Assembly: GCA_005502925.1 (NCBI GenBank)
Contig: SCPD01000003.1
Location: 1 to 64,000, forward strand
DNA: 64,000 nucleotides
Source of the DNA: Rhizobiales bacterium Y(2018)
Lineage (GTDB): Bacteria; Pseudomonadota; Alphaproteobacteria; Rhizobiales; Aestuariivirgaceae
Direction: 5' to 3'
Of the stretch, positions 24,984 through 33,472 are shown piece by piece. Each line of letters starts with the position of its first letter. The first letter of the stretch is position 1. A model generated the notes under the pieces. It worked only from the letters and a program-made list of their open reading frames with translations. It had not been told where the DNA came from and searched no databases. A program made the translations under genes and the position numbers.

Positions 24984-25921
24984 ATCATCTCCGCCACGGC
25001 ATTGCGCCGGATCGCCTGCGGCGGCTGGCCGAAGGCGCGCAGGAAAGCGCGGCGCATGCGCTCGCGGTCGGCGAAGCCCGTTTCGGTGGCGACGACATCG
25101 ATCGGATGCCGGCTCTGCTCCATCATCAAACGCGCCGCTTCGAGGCGCAGATGCTCGACCGCCTTGGCCGGCGACTGGCCGGTCTCGGCGCGGAAGGCGC
25201 GGCTGAACTGGCGCGGGCTCAGATGCGCTACATCGGCCAGCTCTTCGACCGACAGCGGGTTGCGCAAGTTCCGCCTGGCATAGTTCAGCGCGTTCTGGAT
25301 GCGATCCGACTTCGCATCCATGTCGAGAAGTGCCGAATGCTGCGACTGGCCGCCGGCGCGGCGGTGATAGACGACGAGCTTCTGGGCGACGGAGCGGGCG
25401 AGCTCGGCGCCGAAATCCTTCTCGATCATGCCAAGCGCCAGATCGATGCCGGCGCTCATGCCGGCCGAGGTCCAGACCGCCCCGTCGATGATGAAGATGC
25501 GGTCCTCCTCGACCTTCACCTTCGGAAAGCGCTCCCTGAGATCACGCGCATAGGCCCAATGCGTGGTGGCTCGGCGCCCGTCCAGGAGCCCGGCCTCGGC
25601 AAAAATGAAGGCGCCGGTGCAGACGGCGGCCAGACGCCGCGTGCGGCCTTGCGACCGGCGCACGATATCGATCAGGCCGGTGCTGGAAGGTTCTGGAACG
25701 AGCAACCCGCCGACCAGCAGCGTATCGAAGGCCTCCTCAGAGAAGGGCCGGGTCTCGACTATCATGCCGAGCGAGCTCGGTATCGGACCGCCCGCCTCGG
25801 ACAGGAGATGAATGTCATAGAGCTTTTCGCCGCCGCTCACATTGGCCAGCTCGAAAGCCGACAGAGCCGCAAAGCTCATCATCTGGAAGCGGGCGGGAAG
25901 CACGAAACCGATACGGAGCAT
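24980..25921 (-). CDS. GlxA-type transcriptional regulator (DJ-1/PfpI + AraC)
   Basis: A 313-residue protein with an N-terminal DJ-1/PfpI-like domain (IGFVLPARFQMMSFAALSAFE; AVCTGAFIFAEAGLLDGRRAT) and a C-terminal AraC double helix-turn-helix (LSVEELADVAHLSPRQFSRAF; IDVVATETGFADRERMRRAF). The Cys of AVCTGAF is in the usual nucleophile-elbow place. Such regulators often activate amine or amino-acid catabolism. It is divergent from an SDR gene across a 107-base spacer with CTATGTC/GACATAG repeats. The start at 25921 follows a G-rich ribosome site. Confidence 0.92.
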   Translation of the reverse strand: MLRIGFVLPARFQMMSFAALSAFELANVSGGEKLYDIHLLSEAGGPIPSSLGMIVETRPFSEEAFDTLLVGGLLVPEPSSTGLIDIVRRSQGRTRRLAAVCTGAFIFAEAGLLDGRRATTHWAYARDLRERFPKVKVEEDRIFIIDGAVWTSAGMSAGIDLALGMIEKDFGAELARSVAQKLVVYHRRAGGQSQHSALLDMDAKSDRIQNALNYARRNLRNPLSVEELADVAHLSPRQFSRAFRAETGQSPAKAVEHLRLEAARLMMEQSRHPIDVVATETGFADRERMRRAFLRAFGQPPQAIRRNAVAEMI

Positions 25922-25932
25922 GATCGACCCCC

Positions 25933-25973
25933 CTATGTCCTGAAAGGTTGTATATATGACATTTGAGACATAG
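25933..25973. promoter_or_regulatory. inverted repeat CTATGTC...GACATAG in the GlxA/SDR spacer
   Basis: CTATGTC (25933-25939) and GACATAG (25967-25973) are perfect inverted repeats about three turns apart, with a TATGACAT sequence between them. The position suggests an operator for the AraC-type regulator. Confidence 0.4.
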
Positions 25974-26028
25974 TCCACCGAGCCTATGCTTTCCCAACGC
26001 CGCATCCCGCCGGCGAAAGGAGCCAGAC

Positions 26029-26832
26029 ATGACAATCACCTCGCACAAAGGCACCGCCCTGATCACCGGCGCCTCCGCCGGCATTGGCGCCGTCTATGCC
26101 GACCGCCTGGCGAAAGCCGGCTATGACCTCATCCTGGTCGCGCGCAGCGGCGACCGTCTCACCGAATTCGCCCGCAGACTTACCAATGTCAGCGGCCGCT
26201 CGGTCGAAACGCTTCCCGCCGATCTGACCCAGAGAGACGACCTCGCCGAGGTGGAGCAGGTGCTGAAGACCGACCAGAGCATCACCCTCCTCGTCAACAA
26301 TGCCGGCATCGCCGCGACCACGCCGCTGCTTCAGTCAAATGTCGACGAGGTGGCGCGCATGATCACGCTCAATGTGACGGCGCCGACTAGGCTCGCTTAT
26401 GCCGCGGCCCCCGCTTTCGTCGCCCGCGGCACCGGCGCCATCATCAACATCGCCTCGATCGTGGCGATCAACCCGAAGCTCCTCAACGGCGTTTATGCCG
26501 CGAGCAAGGCTTTCGTCCTCGCGCTCTCGGAATCGCTCAAGCATGAGCTTGCCGACAAAGGCGTGCGCATCCAGGCGGTGCTGCCGGGCGCCACCGCAAC
26601 CGATTTGTGGGAAAAGGCGGGCACGCCCGTCCACCATCTCCCTAAGGAGATCGTGATGTCGGCCGAGGACATGGTCGATGCCGCGCTCGCCGGTTTCAAT
26701 CAGGGCGAGTTCGTGACCATTCCCTCCCTGCCCGACAAGGCTGACTGGGACGCCTTCGAAAAAGCCCGCGACGTACTCGCCCCGCATCTGTCACTGGCCA
26801 AGCCGGCGGCGCGCTATCGTATCGCCGCCTAG
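26029..26832 (+). CDS. short-chain dehydrogenase/reductase
   Basis: A 267-residue classical SDR with TGASAGIG cofactor motif, LVNNAGIA, the catalytic Ser in NIASIVAIN and YAASK (Tyr/Lys). ARSGDRL at the end of the second strand favours NADPH over NADH. The ATG at 26029 follows AAAGGAG. It probably belongs to the target genes of the divergent GlxA-type regulator. Substrate unknown. Confidence 0.92.
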   Translation: MTITSHKGTALITGASAGIGAVYADRLAKAGYDLILVARSGDRLTEFARRLTNVSGRSVETLPADLTQRDDLAEVEQVLKTDQSITLLVNNAGIAATTPLLQSNVDEVARMITLNVTAPTRLAYAAAPAFVARGTGAIINIASIVAINPKLLNGVYAASKAFVLALSESLKHELADKGVRIQAVLPGATATDLWEKAGTPVHHLPKEIVMSAEDMVDAALAGFNQGEFVTIPSLPDKADWDAFEKARDVLAPHLSLAKPAARYRIAA

Positions 26833-26841
26833 CGCGATCAT

Positions 26842-26876
26842 AAAAGGGTGGATACCGGTTTCGGTATCCACCTTTC
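26842..26876. terminator. bidirectional terminator
   Basis: AAAGGGTGGATACCG pairs with CGGTATCCACCTTT, one base bulged, with A- and T-rich ends on both sides. It separates the convergent SDR and tautomerase genes. Confidence 0.7.
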
Positions 26877-26879
26877 GCA

Positions 26880-27086
26880 TCAGCGCTTTGCCAATTTGCG
26901 ATACTCCTCGACCGGCAGGCCGCCCACGCCCCAGTCCTCCATCGCGACCTCATCGATCACGACGAATGTCGTGGCCGGAGTCTTGGCGAGAACATCGACC
27001 AGGAGCTGGGTGACGCCCTTGATGAGCCTCGCCTTCTGAGCGTCGGTGGCGCCCTCGCGGGTGATCTTGATGTTCACATAGGGCAT
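26880..27086 (-). CDS. 4-oxalocrotonate tautomerase family protein
   Basis: A 68-residue tautomerase. The start at 27086 gives MPYVNIKITREG, which after Met removal exposes the catalytic Pro1 required in this family; any upstream start would bury it. Further marks are KARLIKGVTQLLVDVL and TFVVIDEVAMEDWG, and an Arg near the end. It lies one base after the NTF2-like gene's stop, third in an operon under the HxlR regulator. Confidence 0.9.
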   Translation of the reverse strand: MPYVNIKITREGATDAQKARLIKGVTQLLVDVLAKTPATTFVVIDEVAMEDWGVGGLPVEEYRKLAKR

Positions 27087-27087
27087 G

Positions 27088-27468
27088 TCAGCCATTCTCC
27101 GTGATGTCGAAATGAAAGACCTTGGCGATGATCCGCCACTCGCCATCGAGGCAGACCAGTGTAAGAAAATCGGTGAATTGCTTGCGGCCGATCGAACATT
27201 CGGCGCGCACGAAGGTGGTCACGGGTCCCGCGAACTCGATCGCGACGATGCGATCCGTCCGCGTCTCGCCGCGGCTCGAAGGCGAGGGACGCTGGTCGAC
27301 GACCGGGAAATATTCTTCCATGGTGAGCCGCGTGAGCGCGCCTTCGGTGGCGCATGCATAGATGGCGCCCGGATGGAATATCCGGGCCAGGCGCTTCGTG
27401 TCGCTGTGATGGAGACCGTCGAAATAATCCGACAGGGCGGCGGTCACGTCGCCATAGCGGGGATCCAT
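27088..27468 (-). CDS. NTF2-like (SnoaL-type) protein
   Basis: A 126-residue cone-fold protein of the nuclear transport factor 2 superfamily (ALSDYFDGLHHSDTKRLARIFHPGAIY ends in FDITENG; WRIIAKVFHFD is typical of SnoaL-type members). I chose ATG 27468 because AAGGA lies 10 bases upstream. ATG 27492, which overlaps the GST stop in a TGATG junction, is an equal alternative and would add eight residues. It may be an isomerase or a detoxification enzyme; the catalytic role is not evident. Confidence 0.8.
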   Translation of the reverse strand: MDPRYGDVTAALSDYFDGLHHSDTKRLARIFHPGAIYACATEGALTRLTMEEYFPVVDQRPSPSSRGETRTDRIVAIEFAGPVTTFVRAECSIGRKQFTDFLTLVCLDGEWRIIAKVFHFDITENG

Positions 27469-27491
27469 GATGTCGTTTTCCTTGCGCTGCA

Positions 27492-28100
27492 TCAGGCTAT
27501 GCCTTCGGCCCGCATTGCCGCTTTGGCCGCGTCGCGCCGGCCTATCCTGTCGATGAAGGCCTCGAGATGCGGCCATTTGGCAAGCCCGATGCCGGTCGGC
27601 TTCGCCCATCGGGCGATCGCGAAAAGATAGGGATCGGCGATCGTGTAGCTTTCGCCCAGAAGATAGGAACGGCCATCGGCAAGAATAGCCTCGAAATGAT
27701 CGAGGAGCCGGCCGACATTGTCCGGCGCCTTACGCTTGGCCTCGTCGGAAGCATGGACATTGAAGAGCGGCCCGAATGCCTTGTGCAGTTCGGAGGCGAG
27801 GAAATTGAGATGTTCCTGGAGCCGCGCCCTGGGCAAGGTCCCGGCCGCGGGCGCCAGCTTCGCCGCCGGCGTCCGGTCGGCGAGATACTGAATGATCGCC
27901 GATCCCTCGGTGAGGACCTCACCATCGTCGAGCCGCAAGGCGGGAACATATCCCTTGGCGTTGATAGCGAGATAGTCAGCGCCGGTCTCGGTCTTCTTCG
28001 TCGCCTGGTCGACGCGATCGAGATCGAAAGGCAGGCCCAGCTCGCGCAGCACGATATGGGGCGAGAGCGAGCAGGCGCCCGGAGAATAGTAGAGCTTCAT
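27492..28100 (-). CDS. glutathione S-transferase (beta-class-like)
   Basis: A 202-residue GST with the beta-class N-terminus MKLYYSPGACSLSPHIVLRE (Cys10 as in proteobacterial GSTs), GYVPALRLDDGEVLTEGSAII for glutathione binding and a helical C-terminal domain ending with SYTIADPYLFAIARW. CAGGAGAAC precedes the ATG. First gene of an operon with the NTF2-like and tautomerase genes; the divergent HxlR regulator sits across a 119-base spacer. Together they look like a small electrophile-response unit. Confidence 0.92.
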   Translation of the reverse strand: MKLYYSPGACSLSPHIVLRELGLPFDLDRVDQATKKTETGADYLAINAKGYVPALRLDDGEVLTEGSAIIQYLADRTPAAKLAPAAGTLPRARLQEHLNFLASELHKAFGPLFNVHASDEAKRKAPDNVGRLLDHFEAILADGRSYLLGESYTIADPYLFAIARWAKPTGIGLAKWPHLEAFIDRIGRRDAAKAAMRAEGIA

Positions 28101-28140
28101 GGGTAGTTCTCCTGTTGAACAGCCACGAAGTAAGCACACT

Positions 28141-28203
28141 GGTTACCAATGGAAACCCCATAACTTGTAGTTACCATCATTATGAGGTATCCGTCCGGTA
28201 ACC
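28141..28203. promoter_or_regulatory. repeated GGTTACC/GTTACCA sites in the GST/HxlR spacer
   Basis: GGTTACCA (28141-28148), GTTACCA (28170-28176) and the inverse GGTAACC (28197-28203) are spaced about 28 bases apart. Their location between the HxlR gene and the GST operon suggests an operator set. Confidence 0.5.
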
Positions 28204-28219
28204 GGAGAAAACGTCATCC

Positions 28220-28570
28220 ATGCCGCTGAAACGACGAAAGAGCCGCGTTCCGCCGCCCATGCCCGCCTGCCCCCTGACCGAATGCATGGCGCTGCTGGGC
28301 GGCGCCTGGACGCCCAATGTGATCTGGTATCTCAATGGCGAAGCGCGCCGCTTCAGCGAGCTGCGCGCCGACATCCCGAGGATCTCGGCCAAGGTCCTGA
28401 GCGGGCGGCTGCGCGATCTCGAGGACAAGGGCGTGGTCACGCGTAAGGTGATGGCGACGTCACCGCCCTCGGTCGAATATGCATTGACCGCCTTGGGGCG
28501 TGAGCTCGTTCCGGCGATTCAGGCGATCGTCGATATCGGCCATCGGCTCAAGCGGCGGAAAGCTGCCTGA
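28220..28570 (+). CDS. HxlR-family transcriptional regulator
   Basis: A 116-residue winged-helix regulator: CPLTECMALLGGAWTPNVIWYL, ISAKVLSGRLRDLEDKGVVTRK and a Y-ALTALGREL end. The paired Cys before the first helix (ACPLTEC) are typical of redox- or electrophile-sensing HxlR proteins. It probably controls the divergent GST operon. The N-terminus is Arg/Lys/Pro-rich. Confidence 0.9.
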   Translation: MPLKRRKSRVPPPMPACPLTECMALLGGAWTPNVIWYLNGEARRFSELRADIPRISAKVLSGRLRDLEDKGVVTRKVMATSPPSVEYALTALGRELVPAIQAIVDIGHRLKRRKAA

Positions 28571-29197
28571 TCAGAGTGAAGAGCGAAAGGCGCGAATGAA
28601 AAGCACCGTTTCGGCCAAGGCGAAAAGCGCCAATGGGACCGAAGCGCCCCAGGCACCGCCAAGCTCATAGCCGAAACGGGCTGAGACATAGAGCAGGATG
28701 ATCATGCTCTGCACCATGCCGACGAGGCCGGCGATGCGATATTGCGGTCCCTGGCGATAGCCGATCCAGAAGGCGAAACGCGCCACGATCCACACCAACG
28801 CCGCGGCCGTCACAGACTTCGCGATAGTGTCGGGCTCGGCATAGGCGGCCAGCAGAAGCAGGCCGGGAACGAAGAGCATCAGTTGCTCCAGCGTGTTCTG
28901 CAGATAGCGCAAATTGACGAGGATGCTCTTCGTCTCCTTACCGGCCAGCGGGTCAAAGGCCTCGGTCACCAGGCGCTCATGCGAGACGGCTTCCACCCCG
29001 GTGAGAAAGGTGAGCAGGATGGCGACACCCGACCATTTCAGCGCGAACAGCACGCGGTCGAACACGGCCGGCATGTCCGATAATGGGATGAAGAGATAAC
29101 AAACCCACCAGATGAAAGCGACGACGAGCGCGGCCAGGCCGATCTGGATGATGGCGGAACGGATGGGAAATCGCGCGGCAGGAGCTTTGTCGTTCAT
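28571..29197 (-). CDS. MAPEG-family membrane protein
   Basis: A 208-residue protein with four or five hydrophobic helices. The segment VEAVSHERLVTEAFDP, then NLRYLQNTLEQLMLFVPGLLLLA resembles the MAPEG signature, in which an Arg, Asn and Glu in RxxQNTxE bind glutathione. The N-terminus is longer than that of many MAPEG proteins and includes an extra helix (LAALVVAFIWWVCYLFI). GAGGAAG precedes the ATG at 29197. Its stop abuts the HxlR stop. Glutathione-dependent activity is possible but unproven. Confidence 0.75.
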   Translation of the reverse strand: MNDKAPAARFPIRSAIIQIGLAALVVAFIWWVCYLFIPLSDMPAVFDRVLFALKWSGVAILLTFLTGVEAVSHERLVTEAFDPLAGKETKSILVNLRYLQNTLEQLMLFVPGLLLLAAYAEPDTIAKSVTAAALVWIVARFAFWIGYRQGPQYRIAGLVGMVQSMIILLYVSARFGYELGGAWGASVPLALFALAETVLFIRAFRSSL

Positions 29198-29214
29198 CGT
29201 GTCTTCCTCAAACA

Positions 29215-29326
29215 CCTCATGCTGAGGTGGCCGCGAAGCGGCCCTCGAAGCATCCTTCAGGATAAAAGCACAGCTGCTGCAACACACCCTTCGAGGCTCG
29301 CTTCGCTTGCACCTCAGGGGTGAGGA
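29215..29326. repeat. dispersed ~110-bp composite palindromic repeat, copy 1
   Basis: The segment runs CCTCATGCTGAGGTGGCCGC, CCTCGAAGCATCCTTCAGGAT, a variable centre, and CCCTTCGAGGCTCGC...CACCTCAGG. It contains several nested hairpins. A copy in the opposite orientation is at 43563-43670. It fills the mutL-MAPEG spacer. Confidence 0.8.
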
Positions 29327-29336
29327 CGAGCATGAC

Positions 29337-31121
29337 CTAGCTCCTCCCGAACAGCCTCTCGATGTCGCTGAGCTTCAATTCGATATAGGTCGGCCGTCCG
29401 TGATTGCATTGGCCGGAATTGGGCGTCACTTCCATCTGGCGCAGCAGCGCGTTCATTTCCTCGGGCCGCAATTGCCGGCCCGAGCGCACCGAATGATGGC
29501 AGGCCATGGTGGCGAGGAGATGATTGACGCGCTCCTCGACGGTCGCGGATGAGTCTTCGCCCAGATCATCGGCGACGTCGCGCACCAGTCTCGCGATATT
29601 GCCGCCCGACAGCGCCGCCGGCACTTCACGCACCACGATCGAGCCGTCGCCGAAAGGCTCGAGCACCAATCCGAGCTCGGCCAGAAGCTCCTGCGCCTGC
29701 GCCAGCCGCTCGACCGACACCGCATCGAGATCGAGGACATCGGGAATGAGCAGCGGCTGGGTGGCGATGCGCTTGCCAGCCCGCTCCGCTTTCAGTCTTT
29801 CATAAACGAGACGCTCATGGGCGGCATGCTGGTCGACGATGACGATGCCGTCCTGGGTCTGCGCCAGAATGTAGTTCTCATGGAACTGGGTGCGCGCGGC
29901 GCCCAGCGGATGCGGCGTGTCCACGGCCAGAGGAATCTCCGCGACCCGGGCCGAGGCGACATTGTCCATGACGAAAGCCGCCTGCTCTTCCGCCATGCCG
30001 GGTGAAGCGGGTGCGAATCCTGTCAGGGCAGTTTCGAATGCATCATTATTGTAGCGCGGCCTGGGCGGCACGATCGGCTTCAACACGCCGAGTGTCGCCG
30101 AGGTGAGGCCCGCCGCCGTCTTGCGGCTCGATTTGCCGAGCGCCTCGCGGATGCTCGTGACGATGGCGCCGCGGACCAAAGCTGAATCACGGAAGCGCAC
30201 CTCGGCCTTGGCCGGATGGACATTCACATCGACGAAGGCGCTCGGGCATTCGATGAAAAGGCAGACGGCGGGGAAACGCCCGCGCATCAGGAGATCGGCA
30301 TAAGCGCCGCGAATGGCGCCGGCGAGCAGCTTGTCGCGCACCGGCCGGCCATTGACGAAGAAGAACTGCAGGCCCGCTTGCGCGCGGTGATAGGTCGGCA
30401 GCGTTGCCAGGCCCCAGATGCGGAACGGCTCCTTGCCGCCTTCGAAATCGACCATATTGGCGAAGACCTCCTCGCCCATGATCCGCTCGATGCGCCGCCG
30501 GCGTCCCTTCTCGTCCGCACTCTCGGGCGGCAGATCGACGAGGACGCGCTCTTCCGAGGTGAAGCTCCAGCCGACCTGCGGCGCCGAAAGCGCCAGGCGG
30601 CGCACGACATCGGCGGCCTCCGCCGTCTCGGCGCGCGGCGATTTCAGGAATTTGAGGCGCGCCGGCACGGCGAAGAAAAGATCGCGGACCTCGACCACGG
30701 TGCCGTCGATACGCGCCGACGGCATCGGCTCGGCCTTGCGGCCGCCCGAGACATCGATCTTCCAGCTGTCGCTTTCAGCGCGGGCGCGTGAGGTGAGCGT
30801 CAGCCGGCTCACCGAGCCGATCGAGGGCAGCGCCTCGCCGCGGAAACCCAGCGTCTTGATCTCGATCAGCTCGTCATCGGCGAGCTTCGAGGTGGCATGG
30901 CGCTCGACCGCGAGATCGAGCTCGTCACGGTCCATGCCCTCGCCGTCGTCGCTGACGCGGATCAGGCTGCGGCCGCCGTCGCGGAAAGCGATGTCGATCT
31001 GGCGCGCGCCGGCATCGACGGCATTCTCCGCCAGCTCCTTGACGACGCTCGCCGGGCGCTCGATCACCTCGCCCGCCGCGATGCGGTTGGCGATGCCCTC
31101 CGGAAGTCTACGAATCTTCAT
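29337..31121 (-). CDS. mutL: DNA mismatch repair protein MutL
   Basis: A 594-residue MutL. The GHKL ATPase part has IAAGEVIERPASVVKELAENAVDA, DDGEGM, TLGFRGEALPSI and the KFLKS segment. The C-terminal part carries the endonuclease-type motifs DQHAAHERLVYE, ACHHSVRSG and CNHGRPT, unlike E. coli MutL, so it is expected to nick DNA itself. mutS and mutH are not in the window. A GHKL N-terminus and these motifs leave little doubt. Confidence 0.97.
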   Translation of the reverse strand: MKIRRLPEGIANRIAAGEVIERPASVVKELAENAVDAGARQIDIAFRDGGRSLIRVSDDGEGMDRDELDLAVERHATSKLADDELIEIKTLGFRGEALPSIGSVSRLTLTSRARAESDSWKIDVSGGRKAEPMPSARIDGTVVEVRDLFFAVPARLKFLKSPRAETAEAADVVRRLALSAPQVGWSFTSEERVLVDLPPESADEKGRRRRIERIMGEEVFANMVDFEGGKEPFRIWGLATLPTYHRAQAGLQFFFVNGRPVRDKLLAGAIRGAYADLLMRGRFPAVCLFIECPSAFVDVNVHPAKAEVRFRDSALVRGAIVTSIREALGKSSRKTAAGLTSATLGVLKPIVPPRPRYNNDAFETALTGFAPASPGMAEEQAAFVMDNVASARVAEIPLAVDTPHPLGAARTQFHENYILAQTQDGIVIVDQHAAHERLVYERLKAERAGKRIATQPLLIPDVLDLDAVSVERLAQAQELLAELGLVLEPFGDGSIVVREVPAALSGGNIARLVRDVADDLGEDSSATVEERVNHLLATMACHHSVRSGRQLRPEEMNALLRQMEVTPNSGQCNHGRPTYIELKLSDIERLFGRS

Positions 31122-31138
31122 GAGGATATTTTAGAGGC

Positions 31139-32026
31139 CTATGACGCCAAGCGCCAATCCGCCGTCTGGGCCGTCAGGTTGAGAAAGGCGCGCACTTTCC
31201 CCGGCAGCAGGCGGGCGGTGGGATAGACCACATGGATCGGCATGGGCTCGGGCGCGAAGGGCTCAAGCACCTCGACGAGATGGCCTTCCCGGATCGCGTC
31301 GCGCACCTGGTAATAGAGCACGCGGGCGATGCCGGAGCCCGCCAGCGCCCAGGAAATGGCGGCATCGCCATTATTGACGATGAAACGTGGCTCGATACGG
31401 ACCTTGAGGCCCTCTGAGAAGGACCACTCGAAGGACTGGGCCACCGGGGCAAAAGCGATGAGACTGAATTTCGCCAGATCATCGGGATGGAGCGGAATAC
31501 CCGCCTTGGCCAGATAGGCCGGGCTCGCGACCAGAGCCCGCCGCGTCTCGCCAAAACGGCGGGCAACCAGCTGTGAATCCGGCAGATGGCCGATCCTGAC
31601 GGCCAGGTCATGGCCCTCCTCGACCAGGCTGATGAACCGGTCGGAGAGTGTGAGGTCGATCGAAACTTCCGGGTAACGCTCGACGAAATGACTGAGCAGC
31701 GGCGCCACATGGAGGCGGCCGAAGATCACCGGCGCCGTCACCGAAAGCCTCCCGCGCGGTGGCGCTTTCTCGTCCTGGACCGCGAGCTCCGCCTCGTCGA
31801 GCTCGGTAAGGATGCGCCGGGTGCGCTCAAGGAAACGGCTTCCCGCGTCGGTGAGGCTGATCGAGCGGGTGGTGCGGTTGAACAGCCTCACGCCCAGGCG
31901 GGCCTCCAACGCGGCGATCTGGCGCGACATGACCGAGGGTGACAGGCCCAGTTTCCGGGCTGCCCTTGTGAGGCTTTCGGCCTCGCAGACGGCCACGAAG
32001 GCCGTCATGGCATCGAAGCGGTCCAT
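31139..32026 (-). CDS. LysR-family transcriptional regulator
   Basis: A 295-residue LysR protein: N-terminal helix-turn-helix FVAVCEAESLTRAARKLGLSPS then RQIAALEARLGVRLFNRTTR, and a substrate-binding domain (LSVTAPVIFGRLHVAPLL; GHDLAVRIGHLPDS). It belongs to the CrgA/DmlR-like group. ATG 32026 gives the normal start. It is divergent from a PNPOx-family gene across 77 bases with an ATAATC/GATTAT repeat, so it likely controls that gene. Confidence 0.92.
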   Translation of the reverse strand: MDRFDAMTAFVAVCEAESLTRAARKLGLSPSVMSRQIAALEARLGVRLFNRTTRSISLTDAGSRFLERTRRILTELDEAELAVQDEKAPPRGRLSVTAPVIFGRLHVAPLLSHFVERYPEVSIDLTLSDRFISLVEEGHDLAVRIGHLPDSQLVARRFGETRRALVASPAYLAKAGIPLHPDDLAKFSLIAFAPVAQSFEWSFSEGLKVRIEPRFIVNNGDAAISWALAGSGIARVLYYQVRDAIREGHLVEVLEPFAPEPMPIHVVYPTARLLPGKVRAFLNLTAQTADWRLAS

Positions 32027-32045
32027 GATTAATGCAGAAATAGCA

Positions 32046-32073
32046 ATAATCTTTTGCACATCCAATAGATTAT
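32046..32073. promoter_or_regulatory. inverted repeat ATAATC-N16-GATTAT in the LysR spacer
   Basis: ATAATC (32046-32051) and GATTAT (32068-32073) face each other in an AT-rich divergent promoter region, a layout expected for a LysR box. A further ATAATTATC lies nearby. Confidence 0.35.
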
Positions 32074-32103
32074 CATTCTCAGAGGAATAATTATCTTCGC
32101 TGC

Positions 32104-32715
32104 ATGAGCACCCCTTCCAGCGACATCGCCTTCACCCCACGCGTCAAAGCCATCCAGGCCGAGCGCGGCTCACGTCCGAATTACGCCCGGATGGAGGAGC
32201 GCGGCGGCTTCCGCACCGAGCTGACCGAGGATCTGGCCCAGTTCCTTGCCGGTATCGACACCGCCTTCCTGGCGACCGCCAATGCGGCGGGGCAGCCCTA
32301 TACCCAGCATCGCGGCGGGCCGAAAGGCTTCATCAAGATCCTGGGGCCCAGAACGCTGGGCTTCGCCGACTACAAGGGTAACCGGCAATATATCACCACC
32401 GGCAATCTCGCCGAAAACGACCACGCGTTCCTCTTCCTCATGGATTATGCGCATCGCCGGCGGGTGAAGCTCTGGGGCCGCGCCCGCGTCGTGGCCGACG
32501 ACGACGCGCTCGTCGCGCAACTGATGCCGGAGGATTACGAGGCCCGGCCCGAGCAGGTCATCCTGTTCGAGGTCGAGGCCTGGGACATCAACTGCCCGCA
32601 GCATATTCCACAGAAGATCGACGGCGCCGACGTTGCGCGCGTCCTCGCCGAGCTCCAGGAGCGTATCGCGGCGCTCGAGGCTGAGAATGCCGGCCTGCGC
32701 GCGGGTCCGGCCTGA
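32104..32715 (+). CDS. pyridoxamine 5'-phosphate oxidase-family flavin protein
   Basis: A 203-residue split-barrel flavin-binding protein: FLAGIDTAFLATANAAGQPYTQHRGGPKGF in the N-terminal half, DYKGNRQYITTGNLAENDHAFLFLMDY and RVKLWGRARVV. The C-terminus adds a short coiled coil (VLAELQERIAALEAENAGL). Members of this branch are usually general stress or reductase-like proteins rather than PdxH. Likely target of the divergent LysR regulator. Confidence 0.85.
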   Translation: MSTPSSDIAFTPRVKAIQAERGSRPNYARMEERGGFRTELTEDLAQFLAGIDTAFLATANAAGQPYTQHRGGPKGFIKILGPRTLGFADYKGNRQYITTGNLAENDHAFLFLMDYAHRRRVKLWGRARVVADDDALVAQLMPEDYEARPEQVILFEVEAWDINCPQHIPQKIDGADVARVLAELQERIAALEAENAGLRAGPA

Positions 32716-32797
32716 CACTGGACCTGGGAACTTTTTGTCGGATACGTTCTTATCTTCTTGCGGGAATTACCGGCAATGAGGCTTCAAGGAGGTCCGA

Positions 32798-33307
32798 ATG
32801 AAAGGTCGTGCCATCTTTTTCTCTGTGTTTCTCCTCAGCGGAGCGGCACAGGCTCAAAGTGATGACAAGACGGTCCTCATCGGGCCGTGGAAGATCGAAG
32901 CCAGCTTCACCAAGGAGCAGAAATTCGACCGCTGCATGATGAGCCGCACGGTCGACAATGGCGTCACCGCGAGTTTCGCACGCGACAATTCCGGCACCGC
33001 GCTGATCATGACGTCCGAGCGCTGGAAGCTCGACAGCGGCAAGGCCTATCCGGTGGAGTTCCTGGCCGGCAAGACCAGCTGGAAGACGGATGTCACGGCG
33101 ACCGCCGACACGGTGCGCGTGGCCCTGACCGACGAGCGTTTCAACAAGGCGCTGCGCAACGCCAATCGTCTCGATGTGAAGGGCGCCGGCGCCACGATCA
33201 GTGTGCCCCTGGACAAGAGCGCCGCCGCTCTGGCGCGGCTCGAAAGCTGCTACGAGAACAACAGGAATGCGAGCGAGACGAACCCGTTCGAGGCACCGAA
33301 GCCATAG
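32798..33307 (+). CDS. exported protein of unknown function
   Basis: A 169-residue protein with a signal peptide (GRAIFFSVFLLSGAAQAQS). The mature part has one internal Cys (FDRCMMSRTVDNGV) and one near the end (LARLESCYENN), which could form a disulfide. The architecture recalls invasion-associated locus B-like proteins, but the match is weak and I do not name it. GGAGG lies 5 bases before the ATG. Probably periplasmic. Confidence 0.75.
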   Translation: MKGRAIFFSVFLLSGAAQAQSDDKTVLIGPWKIEASFTKEQKFDRCMMSRTVDNGVTASFARDNSGTALIMTSERWKLDSGKAYPVEFLAGKTSWKTDVTATADTVRVALTDERFNKALRNANRLDVKGAGATISVPLDKSAAALARLESCYENNRNASETNPFEAPKP

Positions 33308-33330
33308 CCGAGTTAGAAGAGATTTTATTT

Positions 33331-33380
33331 CCCCTTCTCCCGCTTGCGGGAGAAGGTGCCCGATAGGGCGGATGAGGGTG
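33331..33380. repeat. composite repeat with GCGGGAGAAGG palindrome, copy 2
   Basis: CCTTCTCCCGC/GCGGGAGAAGG followed by GTGCCCGATAGGGCGGATGAGGGTG. It is the reverse complement of the copy at 33473-33511, so the pair could form a long stem. Confidence 0.75.
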
Positions 33381-33472
33381 TTGGTTCAGTTCACGACAGC
33401 CCATCAAGAAAACAAGGTGATGCAGCTTCAACACGCTTGCGATTTCACAGAAGCTGAGAGAGCACCCTCATC

